This document shows, piece by piece, positions 11,892-23,689 of a DNA stretch of 64,000 nt. Source of the stretch: Ulota crispa (Eukaryota; Streptophyta; Bryopsida; Orthotrichales; Orthotrichaceae); contig OY987251.1 in NCBI GenBank assembly GCA_963920765.1, positions 13,023,219 to 13,087,218 of the forward strand, written 5' to 3'. Each line of letters opens with the position of its first letter. Position 1 is the stretch's first letter. The notes beneath the pieces were generated by a model. That model saw only the letters and a list, made by a program, of their open reading frames with translations, had not been told where the DNA came from and searched no databases. The position numbers and the translations under genes were made by a program.

Positions 11892-12776
11892 GACAAGATG
11901 ACTCTGGAGAAGAAGAGAACAGAGAACAAAATTTCAAAAGAATTGCAGGACTAAATCATGGGGTAAATTGCAAAAGAAAACTCAAATAAAATCTTCAGCA
12001 ACCAATGACGCATATGATTAATTTTTTGGAAACCCTAATCAAAAGTTCACATACAAAGCACCTCCAATTCCCCTTGCGCACTCCTCTAAAAGCTATTTGA
12101 ACCAGACACGCAGAGAAAGGAGCATTTGAATGAACAAATTGCAATGCCGCAAGCATTCGGGAGTCACGATTCAAGAGAACAAGACAAAATACTAAACGGG
12201 CAATTTCAAGAGAAGAGAAACTCACCTTCAAACACCAATTGCGACGGTGATTGCCTTCAAAGATGACATTGAACTTCACCTCTGGAAGATACAAGATTGC
12301 TTCAAAGTACCAGTGACGGTCACATGAACGCAGAGCGTCGAAGTACCATCGACAATAAGAAAAAAGCAAATGAACGTAGAGCTGCTGCGCCTCAATCCGT
12401 CTCAAATGTGGAGGAGCAATAATACGTGTGCAAATATTAAGAAAACACAATCAATAACAATAGAGATTGAACTTGAAGAGAATAGAAGAAGAAAAACACG
12501 ATTGACGGGACCTGCTTGCGCGGTTGCGAGGTTTTACAAAAGAGCAAGTTTGAACACCTCACGCCACTACAAATACTCAAGTAGACATGGCAAGGCAAGG
12601 GCAGCCACCCTAATTTTTTAATAAGATAGTGTGAACGCCCCTACGTTTGAATACCTAAACACCCTAAACCGCCTCAAAAAAGATATTTACCCCCTAAACC
12701 CTGATTTCTAGGGTGCACAAAAAATTCTATGGTTTAAAACCGGTCTTATGAAATCACAAGTGCAAAAGGGGCATAA

Positions 12777-15320
12777 CATGACTGCAATTAAAAAAGAAGA
12801 ATTAGACCACAATCTTATCACCTTCAACGCAAACTAACAATTCAGATATTGGCACTTGGCAATGATGACTAATAGAAATTCAAGTCTGTCTTACACTTCA
12901 TTCATCCACATATCCACTAATTTATCCATATCTGGAGAGGTGGCAACATGCTATTGCACTCTCACTGTTGATGGATAAGAAGGGGGGAGTCATTTATGTC
13001 ACGGGACAATTATCATGTATTGTAGTGCAAGACACCATAAAGAAACAAATTTTGGTCAAAGATATCAAATAGTTGCCAATTTTGAATGTCAATACTTTTT
13101 TGACTAACAATAATTTTAATATGTTTTTTTGTAACTTTTATCCAAAGATTTTTTACATATAGTTACAAAGAGTTTCAACTTATTAAGGGATGCTTATAAT
13201 AGTTCATTTGGTTGTTGGGTCTTTATTGCTTTATGCTATCTTGCACAACAGTCTCACAAAGATCAAGGGGTCAAAATAACTCCAACATATTTCTTTCTAA
13301 TCTCACTACTCTATTGATATGGGGTTATTTTACAACTCTCAAGGTGCATTCACATCATGGGAGACATTCTAAAACTACGGGCAAACTTCCATGCTAGCTC
13401 AAAATGAAAAAAAAATGTAGAAACAGAAACCAAGTTTGCAATGTAAAAGTGTTTGTTGTTTTTGCATTTTTTGATTCTAGGGTCAATATGGAAGTTCACC
13501 CCAAGAGGGATGAAACAAGTGTGAAAAATCAAATAAGAGGGGTATATAATGGATTATTTGAATCTTGAATCTTAAGATATTTTCACACTTGGTGTTAAAT
13601 GTGTCTTTGGCATAGTGAATTCTGTCAAAATTTCTAACTAAATTCATTCCTAAGATCCTTGTGTTAACATTGGATGATCTTCCTCAAGGAGATAAACACA
13701 AAGAAAAACATATAAATTGGTCAAGCTTTGAAATAACATTTTGATTCTCTTACAATTAGCCTTGGGGGCTCCACATGTAAGGCTTCAATCTCCAAGAGTG
13801 CCAACTACTATATATAGGAAATACAAATAGAATTGCAAATGTTGACATCATAGTTGTGTTTATCAAAGTCTCATTCAATCAAATGTCATATAGATGTTGC
13901 CTTTGCCTATTATTCAATAATATCACTTGCTTAAATACTAGATGCATAATAGTTTTTGCACAAGCTTCTCAATCCAATCATATTCAACATTGTGTTTATG
14001 AAAGTGTCATCTATCATATGAAAATGTATTGATAAAAATGTCACAAGTGACATTTTTGCAAGTTCAAGAAAGTCAAGACACAATTTGTGACAACTAAAAA
14101 AAGTAATGAAGAAACATGTTTATACAAAAGTATCCACTAAAGATAATAAATTTTACATTAGAACAATAAAAACCATTGTCTATGTAGTTGAGCTCAATGG
14201 GCCTTACAAAATCATTACATTCAAACATGACATTTTCCACAAGTACTGTTGTTACAATTGTTAATTCCACTTGCACCTATAGGGATTGCAAGCTCCAAAC
14301 CTACCCTAAGCGATTTAAATTGCAAAAATCCGTAATGTACAAGGGAGTGGCAAAGTGCAAAATGTCATCATTGCTAGTGCAAAATAAAGGGGATAATACC
14401 TTAATCACATTGAAACTGGAGAAAATAATTTTTTTGAAAAAATAAAAAAATTTCTATCTAATTTTTTTACAAGCTCTACTTTAAATGTCCCAAAAGTTTT
14501 AAATCTACATTCTCCTTCTTAATGTACAAGATAACATAAAGCAATAAAGACCTAACAACAATACAAGAAGTCCATAGTACCATTCAATCAATTGAAACTC
14601 TTTCTAATTATAAGCAAGATGCTTTTAGGATAAAAGTTACAAAAACATATTAGAATTAGGGTTAGTTCACATCATGAAGTGGATAAGATTTAGGAACACT
14701 CATTAGTCAATGGGAGGGTTTTGTCTAGTGGAATTTTCTTAGAGAAATGGACAAACATGTCGTTGTTAACACCATGTCATCACACACTCTTGCTAAAATT
14801 GAAAAAGAGTTCACTTGTAGTGAATAAGATTTGGAGTCACCTCCCAAGATGACCCCATATTTTGTCCATTGTACAAAACACTCTCTCTCACTTCATATGG
14901 AGTAAAAATAAATCATGTTAAGTGAGAACAAAACTATAATTCCACCAGTTGTGTGGTTCCTAATGTGAAACCTTTCACCAAACAAACAGAATCAATGATG
15001 ACATGACAATTTCCCACCAAATGAAGGTGGACAAAACACTAAATAAACATTTTTGTCCATTGAGACGTCCACTCCAGGGTTTGAACTAGTCCTTACTGTT
15101 TGCCAATTTTTTTTATTGACATTCAAATTCGACCACTATTTCACATTGTTGACCCAAAAAAAACTTATTGACATTCACAATTCATGTTTGTGAGACATTT
15201 TTGACCAAAACGTTGTTGGTTTACAGTAGTGTCGTGCACTATATCCACCAGGCACTCTTTTGAAGTTCATCCATTCCACGTGGCATGAGCGTACCGGCTA
15301 AAGCCTAGTAACCCATTCCG
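12777..15320. repeat. Intergenic DNA with a dispersed repeat in inverted arms
   Basis: Sequence at about 13018-13250 (GTAACTTTTATCC, GAGTTTCAACTTATTAA, GGGTCTTTATTGCTTTATG) returns inverted at about 14525-14655. A further diverged copy is at 46588-46830. This may be a large foldback element with worn ends. No gene was recognised in the rest. Confidence 0.5.
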
Positions 15321-15505
15321 TCACCGCGACAGCTCCTTCAACGGAAGACTTTCGCTTTTGTTGGCAGGGGGTTTTGTCATCAGCTCAATCAGCACTGCAG
15401 CAGCTTGCTTTGCTTCCCTGCAAGTCTCACCTCGCATTTCTGGAAGCCAAAGCTTTTCAGCGCTTCCACTGCCGCTTTCCACCTCTTCGGATTTACCTCT
15501 GACAC
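15321..15505 (-). pseudogene. Unrecognised coding fragment, possibly frameshifted terminal exon
   Basis: A plausible acceptor (TGCAAATTTTAG) precedes 15505. Two overlapping frames look protein-like in turn: VNPKRWKAAVEALKSFGFQ first, then REAKQAAAVLIELMTKPP to a TGA at 15321-15323. A one-base shift near 15410 would join them. I do not recognise the family. It could be the decayed last exon of a minus-strand gene, or an artefact of GC-rich leader DNA upstream of the GH3 gene. Confidence 0.25.
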
Positions 15506-16214
15506 CTAAAATTTGCAAGTGATCTCTCTAACCAGAGTGCCACTCCACTCACAGTCTTGGTTTCCACAACATGCAGTACAAGTGCAAGCCACTGTGACTG
15601 TGACGCAAGCTACACGCAGTTGTGTGCTTATCTTTGCCATTCTTTCTTGAGTTCATCATCAAGCTCATCATCTCATCTTTCTCAGCTCCTGAAAACCTCT
15701 AGTACAAATCTCTTCTTCTCCTTGCGAGCTAAGACGCGCATTTGACTAGCTGGTTTCATCAAACACGGATGGCTCTCTGTTTTTTAGTGCGATATTAGGT
15801 TTTGAAGCAATGCAATGCACGTGGTTTTGATTCTTACTTCGTGAAGATGCTGGCTGCATTTTGACGCTTGGAAGGAATCAAAGGTGAGCGTCAAAGGTGA
15901 TCCTCTTTGAGCATTAGGTTGTTGAGATTTGGCTTTCATACTAGGTGAGGATGCTTTGGAGCTTCGTGTTTTGGAGTTTTTCGTGAGTTTCTTTAGATTT
16001 TGTAAGCTTAGGAAACAACAATGCAAGTTAAGGATGCAATGTGAGGATACTTTGGAGCTCCTTGTTTCTAACGAGGGTGCCAGTTTAGGGTATAAGCAGC
16101 TTTGAGCATTTTGAGTGTGTCAGTGGAAAGAGAAGAAGCTTGTGCGTGCTGATTTACTTGCAATGGTTGGGAAAAATGTGCAGAGGCGGTGAGTGAGGAG
16201 GAAATCAAACAGCC
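15506..16214 (+). promoter_or_regulatory. Presumed promoter and 5' leader of the GH3 gene
   Basis: GC content rises here compared with the intergenic DNA to the left, with C/T-rich stretches (CATCATCAAGCTCATCATC near 15655). It ends right before ATG 16215, whose context is CAGCCATGG, with G at +4. No TATA box was chosen with confidence. Confidence 0.35.
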
Positions 16215-19200
16215 ATGGGAGCGGTGTGCCGGGTGCTGAGCGCCCTGCTTATTTCATGTTTCCTATGTCCCGATGCAACTCTGGCGACGAAACACGATGC
16301 GCTCTACAAAGATCCCAGTCAACCTGCAGACCTCCGCGTGGCCGATCTGCTCAAGCGCTTGACGCTCGATGAGAAGCTCGGCCAGATGACGCAGATCGAC
16401 TTGACCGTCGCCAACAAAACAGACGTCTCCGAGTACAAACTAGGTACGTCGTCAATGTCGCCATAGCTGGTAAGGTTACAGTTGAACAAATGTTGCTGAA
16501 AAACTCTGGAAGTGTTTTTGGTGAAGAGTTGTTAGCAATGGTGTCTGTGTTGCTGCAACCCTGAGTTAGGGTTCGGCGCCGGTGGCTGAGCGTGGGCACG
16601 TACAGTATATGCTCGAGACATATTGTCAATGTCGCCATAGCTGGTAAGGTTACGGTTGAACAAATGTTGCTGAAAAACTCTGGAAATGTTTTGATAAAGA
16701 GTTGTGAGCAATGGTGTTTGTGTTGCTGCAACCCTGGATTAGGGTTTGGCGCCCGTTTTTGAGCGTGCAAGGGTTGCAGGAAGCGTGTTGAGTGGCGGTG
16801 GCGCCGTTCCGAGGCCGAATGCAACCACGGCGCAATGGATCAACACGACGGATTATATCCAATCCGGGGCGTTGTCAACACGCCTCGCCATTCCAGAGAT
16901 TTACGGCATCGACGCAGTGCACGGCCACAACAACGTCTTCGGCGCGACCATCTTCCCGCACAACGTCGGTCTGGGATGCACAAGGGAGCCGAGGCTGCTG
17001 GAGAGGATCGGAGCTGCAACGGCGCTGGAGGTTCGGGCAACAGGCATCCCGTACGTCTTCGCGCCTTGCATTGCGGTGTGTCGCGATCCCAGGTGGGGAC
17101 GTTGCTACGAGAGCTTCAGCGAGGATCCTGACGTGGTCCGATCGTTGACGACCATCATCGACGGGCTGCAAGGGAGCCCTCCGTCAGGATGGAAAGGACC
17201 CTGGGTGGAGCAAGGCGGTCACAAAGTTGCTGCGTGTGCGAAGCATTTTGTTGGCGATGGCGGCACTTACAATGGTATCGACGAGGGGAACACTATTATC
17301 GATTACGCCGGGCTTGTGAATATCCACATGAAGGCGTACCCTGATGCCATTGCTAGGGGTGTAGCGACCATTATGGCGAGTTACAATAGTTGGAATGGTG
17401 TCAGGATGCATGCGAACAAGATGCTGCTTACGGATGTGCTCAAAGGGGAGCTAGGGTTTAAGGGGTTTATCATCTCGGATTGGATGGGGGTTGATCGCAT
17501 CTCCACTCCCGAGGGCGTGAATTACAGCCATTCCGTTGAACTCGCTCTCAATGCTGGGATCGATATGGTAATAAGCCTTTCTGTCTAACCCTCTTCGAGT
17601 CGTTATTTTCAAAGCAAAACACCGATCTTGCAGTAAACGCTAATGTTGCCAATTCTCCTTGAATTTTTTTCGAAGTTTTCTCTTCAATTCTGATGTCTGC
17701 AGATGGGTGCTGGGTATTAGGACATCCTTTCTAGAAACTTCACATAATATTGGATTGTTTGGAAGTTCGTGTGATTCGGGATTAGGGTTTCGGATGAAAC
17801 AAGGTGAGAAATCAATGCTGTGTGGTTTTGTGTGGTGCTGGCAGGTCATGGTACCGTTTAACTACACGGGCTTCCTCGCCGTCACCAAGCAGCTAGTTGC
17901 CGAGGGTAGAGTGCCAATGTCAAGGATCGACGACGCCGTGATGCGAATCCTGCGCGTGAAGTTCCAGATGGGATTGTTCGAGCAGCCGTATGCCGACAAG
18001 AGGCTCCAATCATACCTCGGAGCACCGGTAAGATTTGAGTCCGAATTCTTTCCTCTTTTCCTGCAAGATAACCCTTAAATGACCATAGGGCATAGTATAT
18101 ACGCTGCCGTATAATTGGCATTTGCTACCAATAAGAAGTTTAATTTGGGATCTTAAGTAGCTCACTTTCCTCTTTGCAGGTTCCTGCAACATAACCCTTA
18201 AATGACCATAGGGCATAGTATATATGTTGCCATGTAATTGATATTTGCTACCAATAAGAACTTTGATTTGGGATCTCAAGTAGCTCAGTAGAACCGCTTT
18301 TATCTATTCTGCAACTTCTTTATTGATCTTAAATGTAGTGTAGTAAAGGTGTGAATTTATTCCAAATACAAGAAAAACACCTCGTATTGTACTGGTCGTA
18401 GCTGCACGCTCAGACGTGCAAGGGTTAAGCATGAACTTCTGGGCTGACTGTTGGGATATTGTGTGAGTGACAGGCGCATAGGAAGCTAGCAAGGGAAGCG
18501 GTGCGCAAATCACTGGTGCTACTAAAGAACGGCAAGGATGCAAAGAAGCCGATGCTCCCATTAAGCCCTAACGCGACGAAGATCCTGGTGGTGGGAGCGC
18601 ATGCGAACGACATTGGCCTGCAATGCGGGGGCTGGACGATCACGTGGCAAGGCTCCGCGGGCAACACCACCAAAGGCACGACCATCCTCGAGGGCATCGA
18701 GAGCGCCGTGAGCCCGTCCACCAAGGTGGTGTACAAGTCCACCCCGTGGAAAGGCGACGCTGATAACAAGGTAGCAACACCACCCATACTGAACCCATAA
18801 CCATCACCTCTAAAATCTTGGAAAATCTGTGGAAGTGAATAGATGTAATTACAAGGATGTACAACATGTGAACATGAAACCTTGGTGTTGGGTATTAGGT
18901 GCAATTGTAGTGGGCTCTTTAAAAATTCACAACTTATTCTCACAGTATATCCAAATATAATACATTTGAAAGTGCAAACTTATCATATTACTCTTGCTAA
19001 TAGGATCCTATAATTTGCTAGATGTTTATCAATAATCATTATGTTCAAAACCTGTTGGTATTAGGTGCAATCAAAGTCGGCTCTTTAAAATTTACAACTT
19101 ATTCTCACCATATCCAAATAATACATTGAAAAGTGCAAATTCATCATTTTTCTCTTGCTAATGGGATCCTATAATTTGCTAGATGTTTATTAAGAATCAT

Positions 19201-19787
19201 CATGTTCTAAACTTGTTGGTATTAGGTGCAATTGGAGTTGGCTCTTTAAAAATTCACAACTTATTCTCACAGTATCCAAATAATACATTCCAAAGTCATT
19301 TTCTCTTGCTAATAGGATCCTATAAAATTGATAGATGTTTATTATTAATCATCATGTTCAAAACCCATAATTTGACGGTTATGGGTGCTAGGGTTACGAC
19401 TACGCCATCATCGTGGTCGGGGAGCCACCGTACGCCGAGTTCGACGGCGACAACAGGAACCTGACCCTTCCGGAGCCTTACCCGGGGTTGATCACCGACA
19501 CGTGCTCTTACGTGGCCTGCGTGGTTGTGTTGATCTCCGGACGACCGCTGGTGATGGAGCCGTTTGTCCGGCACATGGACGCGTTCGTCGCGGCGTGGCT
19601 GCCTGGTACGGAAGGCGACGGCATTGCGGATGTGTTGTTCGGGAAGTATGAGTTTCAAGGGACGCTGTCAAGGACGTGGTTTCGACGTGTGGATCAGTTG
19701 CCCATGAATGTGGGTGATGCGCATTACGATCCCTTGTACCCGCTTGGGTTTGGCTTGAAAATGGCTCCGAACAGGTCTAGGGTTTAG
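16215..19787 (+). CDS. Secreted GH3 beta-D-glucan glucohydrolase / beta-glucosidase
   Basis: Exons 16215-16443, 16780-17567, 17845-18027, 18474-18770 and 19392-19787 join in frame with GT-AG introns to give 630 residues, the usual size for plant ExoI-type enzymes. Residues 1-24 form a signal peptide ([11 protein letters not shown] core, cut near TLA). The family removes single glucose units from beta-glucans and oligosaccharides in the wall or apoplast. Visible landmarks are [37 protein letters not shown], the nucleophile Asp310 in [18 protein letters not shown] (Trp454), the acid/base Glu510 in VVGEPPYAE, and WLPGTEGDG near the end. All key residues are present, so the protein is probably active. 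Introns 1, 3 and 4 each carry tandem duplications, and intron 3 holds a TTAA-ended element. The last exon is partly repeated twice just downstream. Confidence 0.93.
16451..16772 (+). repeat. Two-copy tandem duplication in GH3 intron 1
   Basis: GTCAATGTCGCCATAGCTGG and about 145 following bases at 16451 recur at 16625, offset 174. The second copy ends just before the exon 2 acceptor (TTGCAG, 16774-16779), so duplication of intron sequence abuts the splice site. Confidence 0.85.
18068..18428. mobile_element. TTAA-ended element in GH3 intron 3
   Basis: Starts ATAACCCTTAAATGACCATAGG (left TTAA changed to ATAA) and ends GACGTGCAAGGG plus TTAA at 18425-18428. The interior (GCATTTGCTACCAATAAGAAG, CAACTTCTTTATTGATCT) matches the elements at 35392 and, inverted, 44330. 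The left 123 bp is duplicated in tandem (18057-18179 and 18180-18290). It fills most of the intron. Confidence 0.7.
18870..19370 (+). repeat. Three-copy tandem repeat in GH3 intron 4
   Basis: GGTATTAGGTGCAAT followed by GGCTCTTTAAAAATTCACAA, TTCTCACAGTATCCAAATAA and TAGATGTTTAT occurs at 18891, 19057 and 19218. The period is about 161-166 bp. Confidence 0.85.
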
Positions 19788-19850
19788 GGTTTAAGGCGCG
19801 GAGAGTGTTCTGCTCGTTTCTTCTCTTGTGCTTACTGTTGCTCAAAAGTT

Positions 19851-20260
19851 TTGAATGCACAAGCTTTTGCTGACGTTTTGTTCGGGAAGTATGAGTTTCA
19901 AGGGACGTTGTCAAGGACGTGGTTTCGTCGAGTGGATCAGTTGCCCATGAATGTGGGTGACGCGCATTACGATCCCTTGTACCCGCTTGGGTTTGGCTTG
20001 AAGATGGCTCCCAACAGGTCTAGGGTTTATGGTTTAGGGTTTTTGTTGTTTGGGAAGTATGAGTTTCCAGGGACGTTGTCAAGGACGTGGTTTCGACGCG
20101 TGGATCAGTTGCCCATGTATGTGGGTGACGCGCATTACGATCCGCTGTACCCGCTGGGGTTCGGCTTGAAGATGGGTGCGGACAGGTCTAGGGTTTAGGG
20201 TTTAAGGTGCGGAGAGTGTTCGGCTCGTCTCGTCCCTTGTGTCTACCGTTGCTCAAAAGT
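19851..20260 (+). pseudogene. Two extra partial copies of the GH3 terminal exon
   Basis: After the true stop (19785-19787), the last about 55 codons return twice: at about 19871-20027 and at about 20044-20198, each with [22 protein letters not shown] and RSRV. The first extra copy begins 242 bp after the equivalent point in exon 5 and carries the intervening 3' leader with it. The second follows after about 170 bp, having lost that spacer. The two are open and in frame with each other (TAG at 20196-20198) but lack a start, signal peptide and catalytic residues. They would lie in the 3' untranslated part of the GH3 transcript. Confidence 0.85.
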
Positions 20261-20404
20261 TTTGAATACACAAGATTTTTATTTGCCTTTGTTTTCAAAT
20301 GTGTGTTACATTAGTACATCTTCCAAACAACTTCGTGCATTAGAAGTATTCAATAGAATTTTTTTAGGAACTGGCTTGGCTTGTTTGGTAATTGCATGTA
20401 AGTA

Positions 20405-20985
20405 CTCCCTCTGTCCCAATATAAAGCTCCAAATTAGGCATAGTTCTTGTCCCGCTAAAATGCTCCCTTTTGCTAATTTCAATTGTTGAGAAAGTGTTTG
20501 TCATGTCCAATGATCTCGTACAATGATCTCATGGGGGCAAGTTAAGCAATTAAAGAGAATTCCTCTCCTAACAAGCTTGGCCTTGCCCATATGAGGTACC
20601 ATTGTTGTTATTAATCTTTAATGAGGAGCTAGCAACATGTACAAATATGGTACTTTTTGCATGGAATTTAGGTGCCCAAACAACATCAAAGTTAGAGATT
20701 TTGCACACATTTTGTAAATGATATATTGATTCTAGAACGCATGTGTCATTAGTACAAAGACTAAAATAATGAGGAGGTGGCAGCCTTCACAAACTATGCA
20801 CAAATATGGTACTTTTTGCATGAAATTTGGGTGTCTAAACAACAACCTAAAAATTTGAGATTTTGGAGATATTTGGTAGATAATATGTTGATTCTATAAT
20901 GCATTTGTCACTAGCATAATGACCAAAAATACAATTAATCCCTCATGGAGAAGTTTGTTGGAGCTTTATAATGGGACAGAGGGAG
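20405..20985. mobile_element. Stowaway-type element
   Basis: Ends CTCCCTCTGTCCCAATATAA and, inverted, CTCCCTCTGTCCCATTATAA, flanked by TA (20403-20404 and 20986-20987). These are the known Stowaway (Tc1/mariner-derived) ends and target. At 581 bp it is long for a MITE. Part of the reason is an internal repeat: GGTACTTTTTGCATG at 20649 and 20809. Confidence 0.88.
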
Positions 20986-21483
20986 TAGTTGATAAGGACA
21001 AAGATATGAAAATAAAATAAATTTATAAAGAATTAACGTGCTTTTATAATTTTAGAAGAGAGCAAGTCGATAATCAAATAAAAGATGAGGCCATCCTTGG
21101 GTATGAATAACTATTTTTGGCTTCTCCGTTTATTAATCATTGACCAAGAAGGTGCTATAATTATTTAGAGTGAAAAAGAAAAAGAAAAAGAAAATAATGG
21201 AATCAATAGGGTACTCAAAACTTTATACTCCGGAATAGAATATGTTAAATCCCAGGTTGAAGTAAAGTTGAATTGAAGCGAAATAAAACCTTTTCTAAGG
21301 TAGACTTAAAAAAATGATTTCCACATACAATTAGGTCAACATGATATAGAGAAATCTCCAATTTTCACCCCAATTATTTGGAAGTCAACTGCGGTTCAAG
21401 CTCGTCTTGGATCCCTCTCACATACACTCTTCACTTTTTTGGCAAACATACAATACTAAACAGATTCCGAAGTGGACCTTATT

Positions 21484-22320
21484 TTAACACCTAAAGCCTC
21501 AAAGTCCCCTCGGGGACTTTCAGTATTTTGGGTAGGCTCGTGACCTCAATTTTTTACATGATTTTTTGAAATTTTTTATGAGAGTGTAGGAATGTATAAG
21601 GTTTATGGGATGCAAAAAATCATGTGATTATATTACACAGTCCACAAGTTATGAATTTTTTTGGTCAAAAGCAATTCAAGGGTAGTTTGGGCAAGGGAGA
21701 AAATATTGATTTTGAAAGGGGGATTCCCTTTTAATTTCCAATTAAGAGGTCAGATTGGGCTTTGGGAGCTTCTAAATTTTAGAGTTTTTGAGGTTTTTAA
21801 CTTTTTTTTTTTTGACATTTGAAGCACATGTTCATCTTCAAACAAACCGTTTGGATTTCCCATATCTAAAAACATGTGGTGGGAAACTTCATTCAAAAAT
21901 GTCATAGTGTATTTGCAAAACTTGCCATATAGTGACATTGCAATATTTTTTAGGATGTGTTTTGTGTATTTGATTGCCTTGAAAATTGGTGTACAAGGTC
22001 TAACTAGATTACCTATGAGAAAAAATTACAACTTCAAGGTCCGTAGTGCAAAAAAATCAGCAAATGTCAGTCAAAGCCATCTGAAATTTTTGGGCACAAT
22101 GGAAAAAAAACAAATTTTTCCCTTCAAATGCTCATTACTTTCAATCTGTATGGTCAAATGTCACAAAATGTTTACCACTTCTTTTTCTACAAGAGCATTA
22201 CAAGATCCTATGGTTAGATTTTCAAAAACAACATTTTGTTGAAATTTTTGGTGAACATAGCAATAGGGGCAGTATTGAGTGGTTTTTGGTAGAAAATGGC
22301 CTTGGTAGTTTAGGGGTTAA
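21484..22320. mobile_element. Possible 0.84-kb TTAA-ended element
   Basis: Begins TTAACACCTAAAGCC and ends TAGTTTAGGGGTTAA. The ends match each other only moderately (C.CCTAAA). The interior is AT-rich with no coding domain. Included because its boundaries fit the TTAA/CCCCTAAA pattern of elements at 24861 and 62466. Confidence 0.4.
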
Positions 22321-22918
22321 ATATAAAATCTTTATACTATACAATCATATGGTTTTGTTTACTTGTAATGGTATGACCTTCAAGCATATTTTTTTATAAA
22401 ATAGCTTTACTAAAAAAAACATAAACATTTGTTTTGATGTACATGCCCCAACAAGTTCTTAGGTATTTTTAATTCTCAGCTAGCCATTTTTAAACTTTGT
22501 GAAACAATAACAAGTCCCATAGCCTTGCTAGTATTTCTTGTTATTATTATTGATAAACAAGTTTGGGTACCAATTGTACTAGCAGAGGCAATAACTTGAT
22601 TCAAAACAAAGTCTCAATGTAAACCATTTTGCATATGTATCCCTCTCTCTCCTATTGGTCCTCTACTAGAAGGACTTAGTGTAAATTACTTTACACATGT
22701 AACCCTCTCCTTTGTTGATCTTTTGCTAAAAAAACTCAATGAAACCACTTTATGTATGTATCCCTCTCTCATATAGTGGTTAACAATAAAGTATGACGCG
22801 ATCACTAGAAGTTACACCACAACATTCTCTTTTAACTTATTAGATTGAGCAACTTCACTAGGCGTTAACAATAGGTCATTGACATTTGCACCACAAGCCT
22901 CTCAGCCAATTAAAATGA

Positions 22919-22948
22919 GAATATATATATATATATATATATATATAT
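22919..22948. repeat. (AT)n microsatellite
   Basis: An uninterrupted AT dinucleotide run of about 30 bases abutting the left end of the foldback element at 22949. Confidence 0.9.
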
Positions 22949-23689
22949 GGAGATTGATACAATGGTGCTTGGTTAGCGTCAACACTTTGGGCTAGTAAAA
23001 AGTATTGACCTTATCCAAGCATTGATCATAAACAAACACCCCATTTGTATTACTTTCCCTAGTTTTAGGGGTTGTGACTTTGGAGGTGCTTTCCTTTGGT
23101 ACACTAACCAAACGCCTTTCTAAGTAAGGAGTCAAAATGGGAATTGATGAAAAGAAAACGTTGACCATATGCAAGCACTTGACCTTAACCAAGCTCATAA
23201 TACATGCTTTTGAGCAAAAGGGGAGTGGGGATGTGATCTTATCCAGTTGTTACTTTTACAAACGTTGACGCTAACCAAGCACCACTGTATGTCTACCACA
23301 CCCTTTCAGCTATTCTACCACATCCCTGAGGTAAATTTTAGATTTCTATTATCAAATAGCTGAATTTGAGAATTTGGAATTCAAATTTGGATTTTGAGAC
23401 TGTGATTTAATTTAGAATCATCAAAAGGTTCTAATTGAACAACACCCAATGAAAAAGCTTATCTTTTTTATTAAAAAAGTAAAAATAATACTTTTCCCCT
23501 GTGCTAAGTTTTTTCATTGGGTGTTGTTCAATTACAACCTTTGTTTATGGTTCTAGACAAAATCAAGGTCTCTAAGTCCAAATTTAAATTCTGAATTCTC
23601 AAATTCAACTACTTGATGGTAGAAATCTAAATTTTACCAAAGGGATGTGGTAGAATAGCTGAAAGGGTGAAATAGACATATCAATCTCC
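22949..23689. mobile_element. Long-armed foldback element, copy 3, with nested insertion
   Basis: Left end GGAGATTGATA and right end TATCAATCTCC match the GGGAATTGATA family, with the same arm sequence (GTAAATTTTAGATTTCTA, TTGAACAACACCCAATGAAA). A 328-bp mariner-like element is inserted 11 bp from the left end. Target duplication is masked by AT repeats on both sides. Confidence 0.75.
22960..23287. mobile_element. TA-flanked mariner-like miniature element
   Basis: Ends CAATGGTGCTTGGTTAGCGT and, inverted, CAGTGGTGCTTGGTTAGCGT, with TA on each side (22958-22959 and 23288-23289). The interior has further palindromic use of the same words (AACCAAGC). It splits the left end of the surrounding foldback element, which gives a clear relative age. 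Confidence 0.8.

Larger units (their letters stand above)
4242..12773. mobile_element. PIF/Harbinger DNA transposon (degenerate, two genes)
   Basis: The left end begins TGCCCCTTTCACACTTGT. The right end, read inverted, is TGCCCCTTTTGCACTTGT. Both are flanked by TAA (4239-4241 and 12774-12776), the 3-bp TWA duplication typical of PIF/Harbinger. Inside are the two genes this superfamily carries: a SANT/trihelix DNA-binding protein on + and a DDE nuclease on -, pointing toward each other. Length is 8,532 bp, or about 5.67 kb without the CACTA insertion at 7072-9930. Both genes are broken, so this copy cannot move by itself. The stretches 4242-5520, 10141-10523 and 11892-12773 are its non-coding ends and centre. 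The 11892-12500 part may be the transposase 5' leader. Confidence 0.88.

Noticed and set aside
11995-12450. Minus-strand 151-codon open frame in the Harbinger right part
   Set aside because: Cys/Arg-rich with no domain, located upstream of the transposase start where a leader is expected; not supported as a gene.
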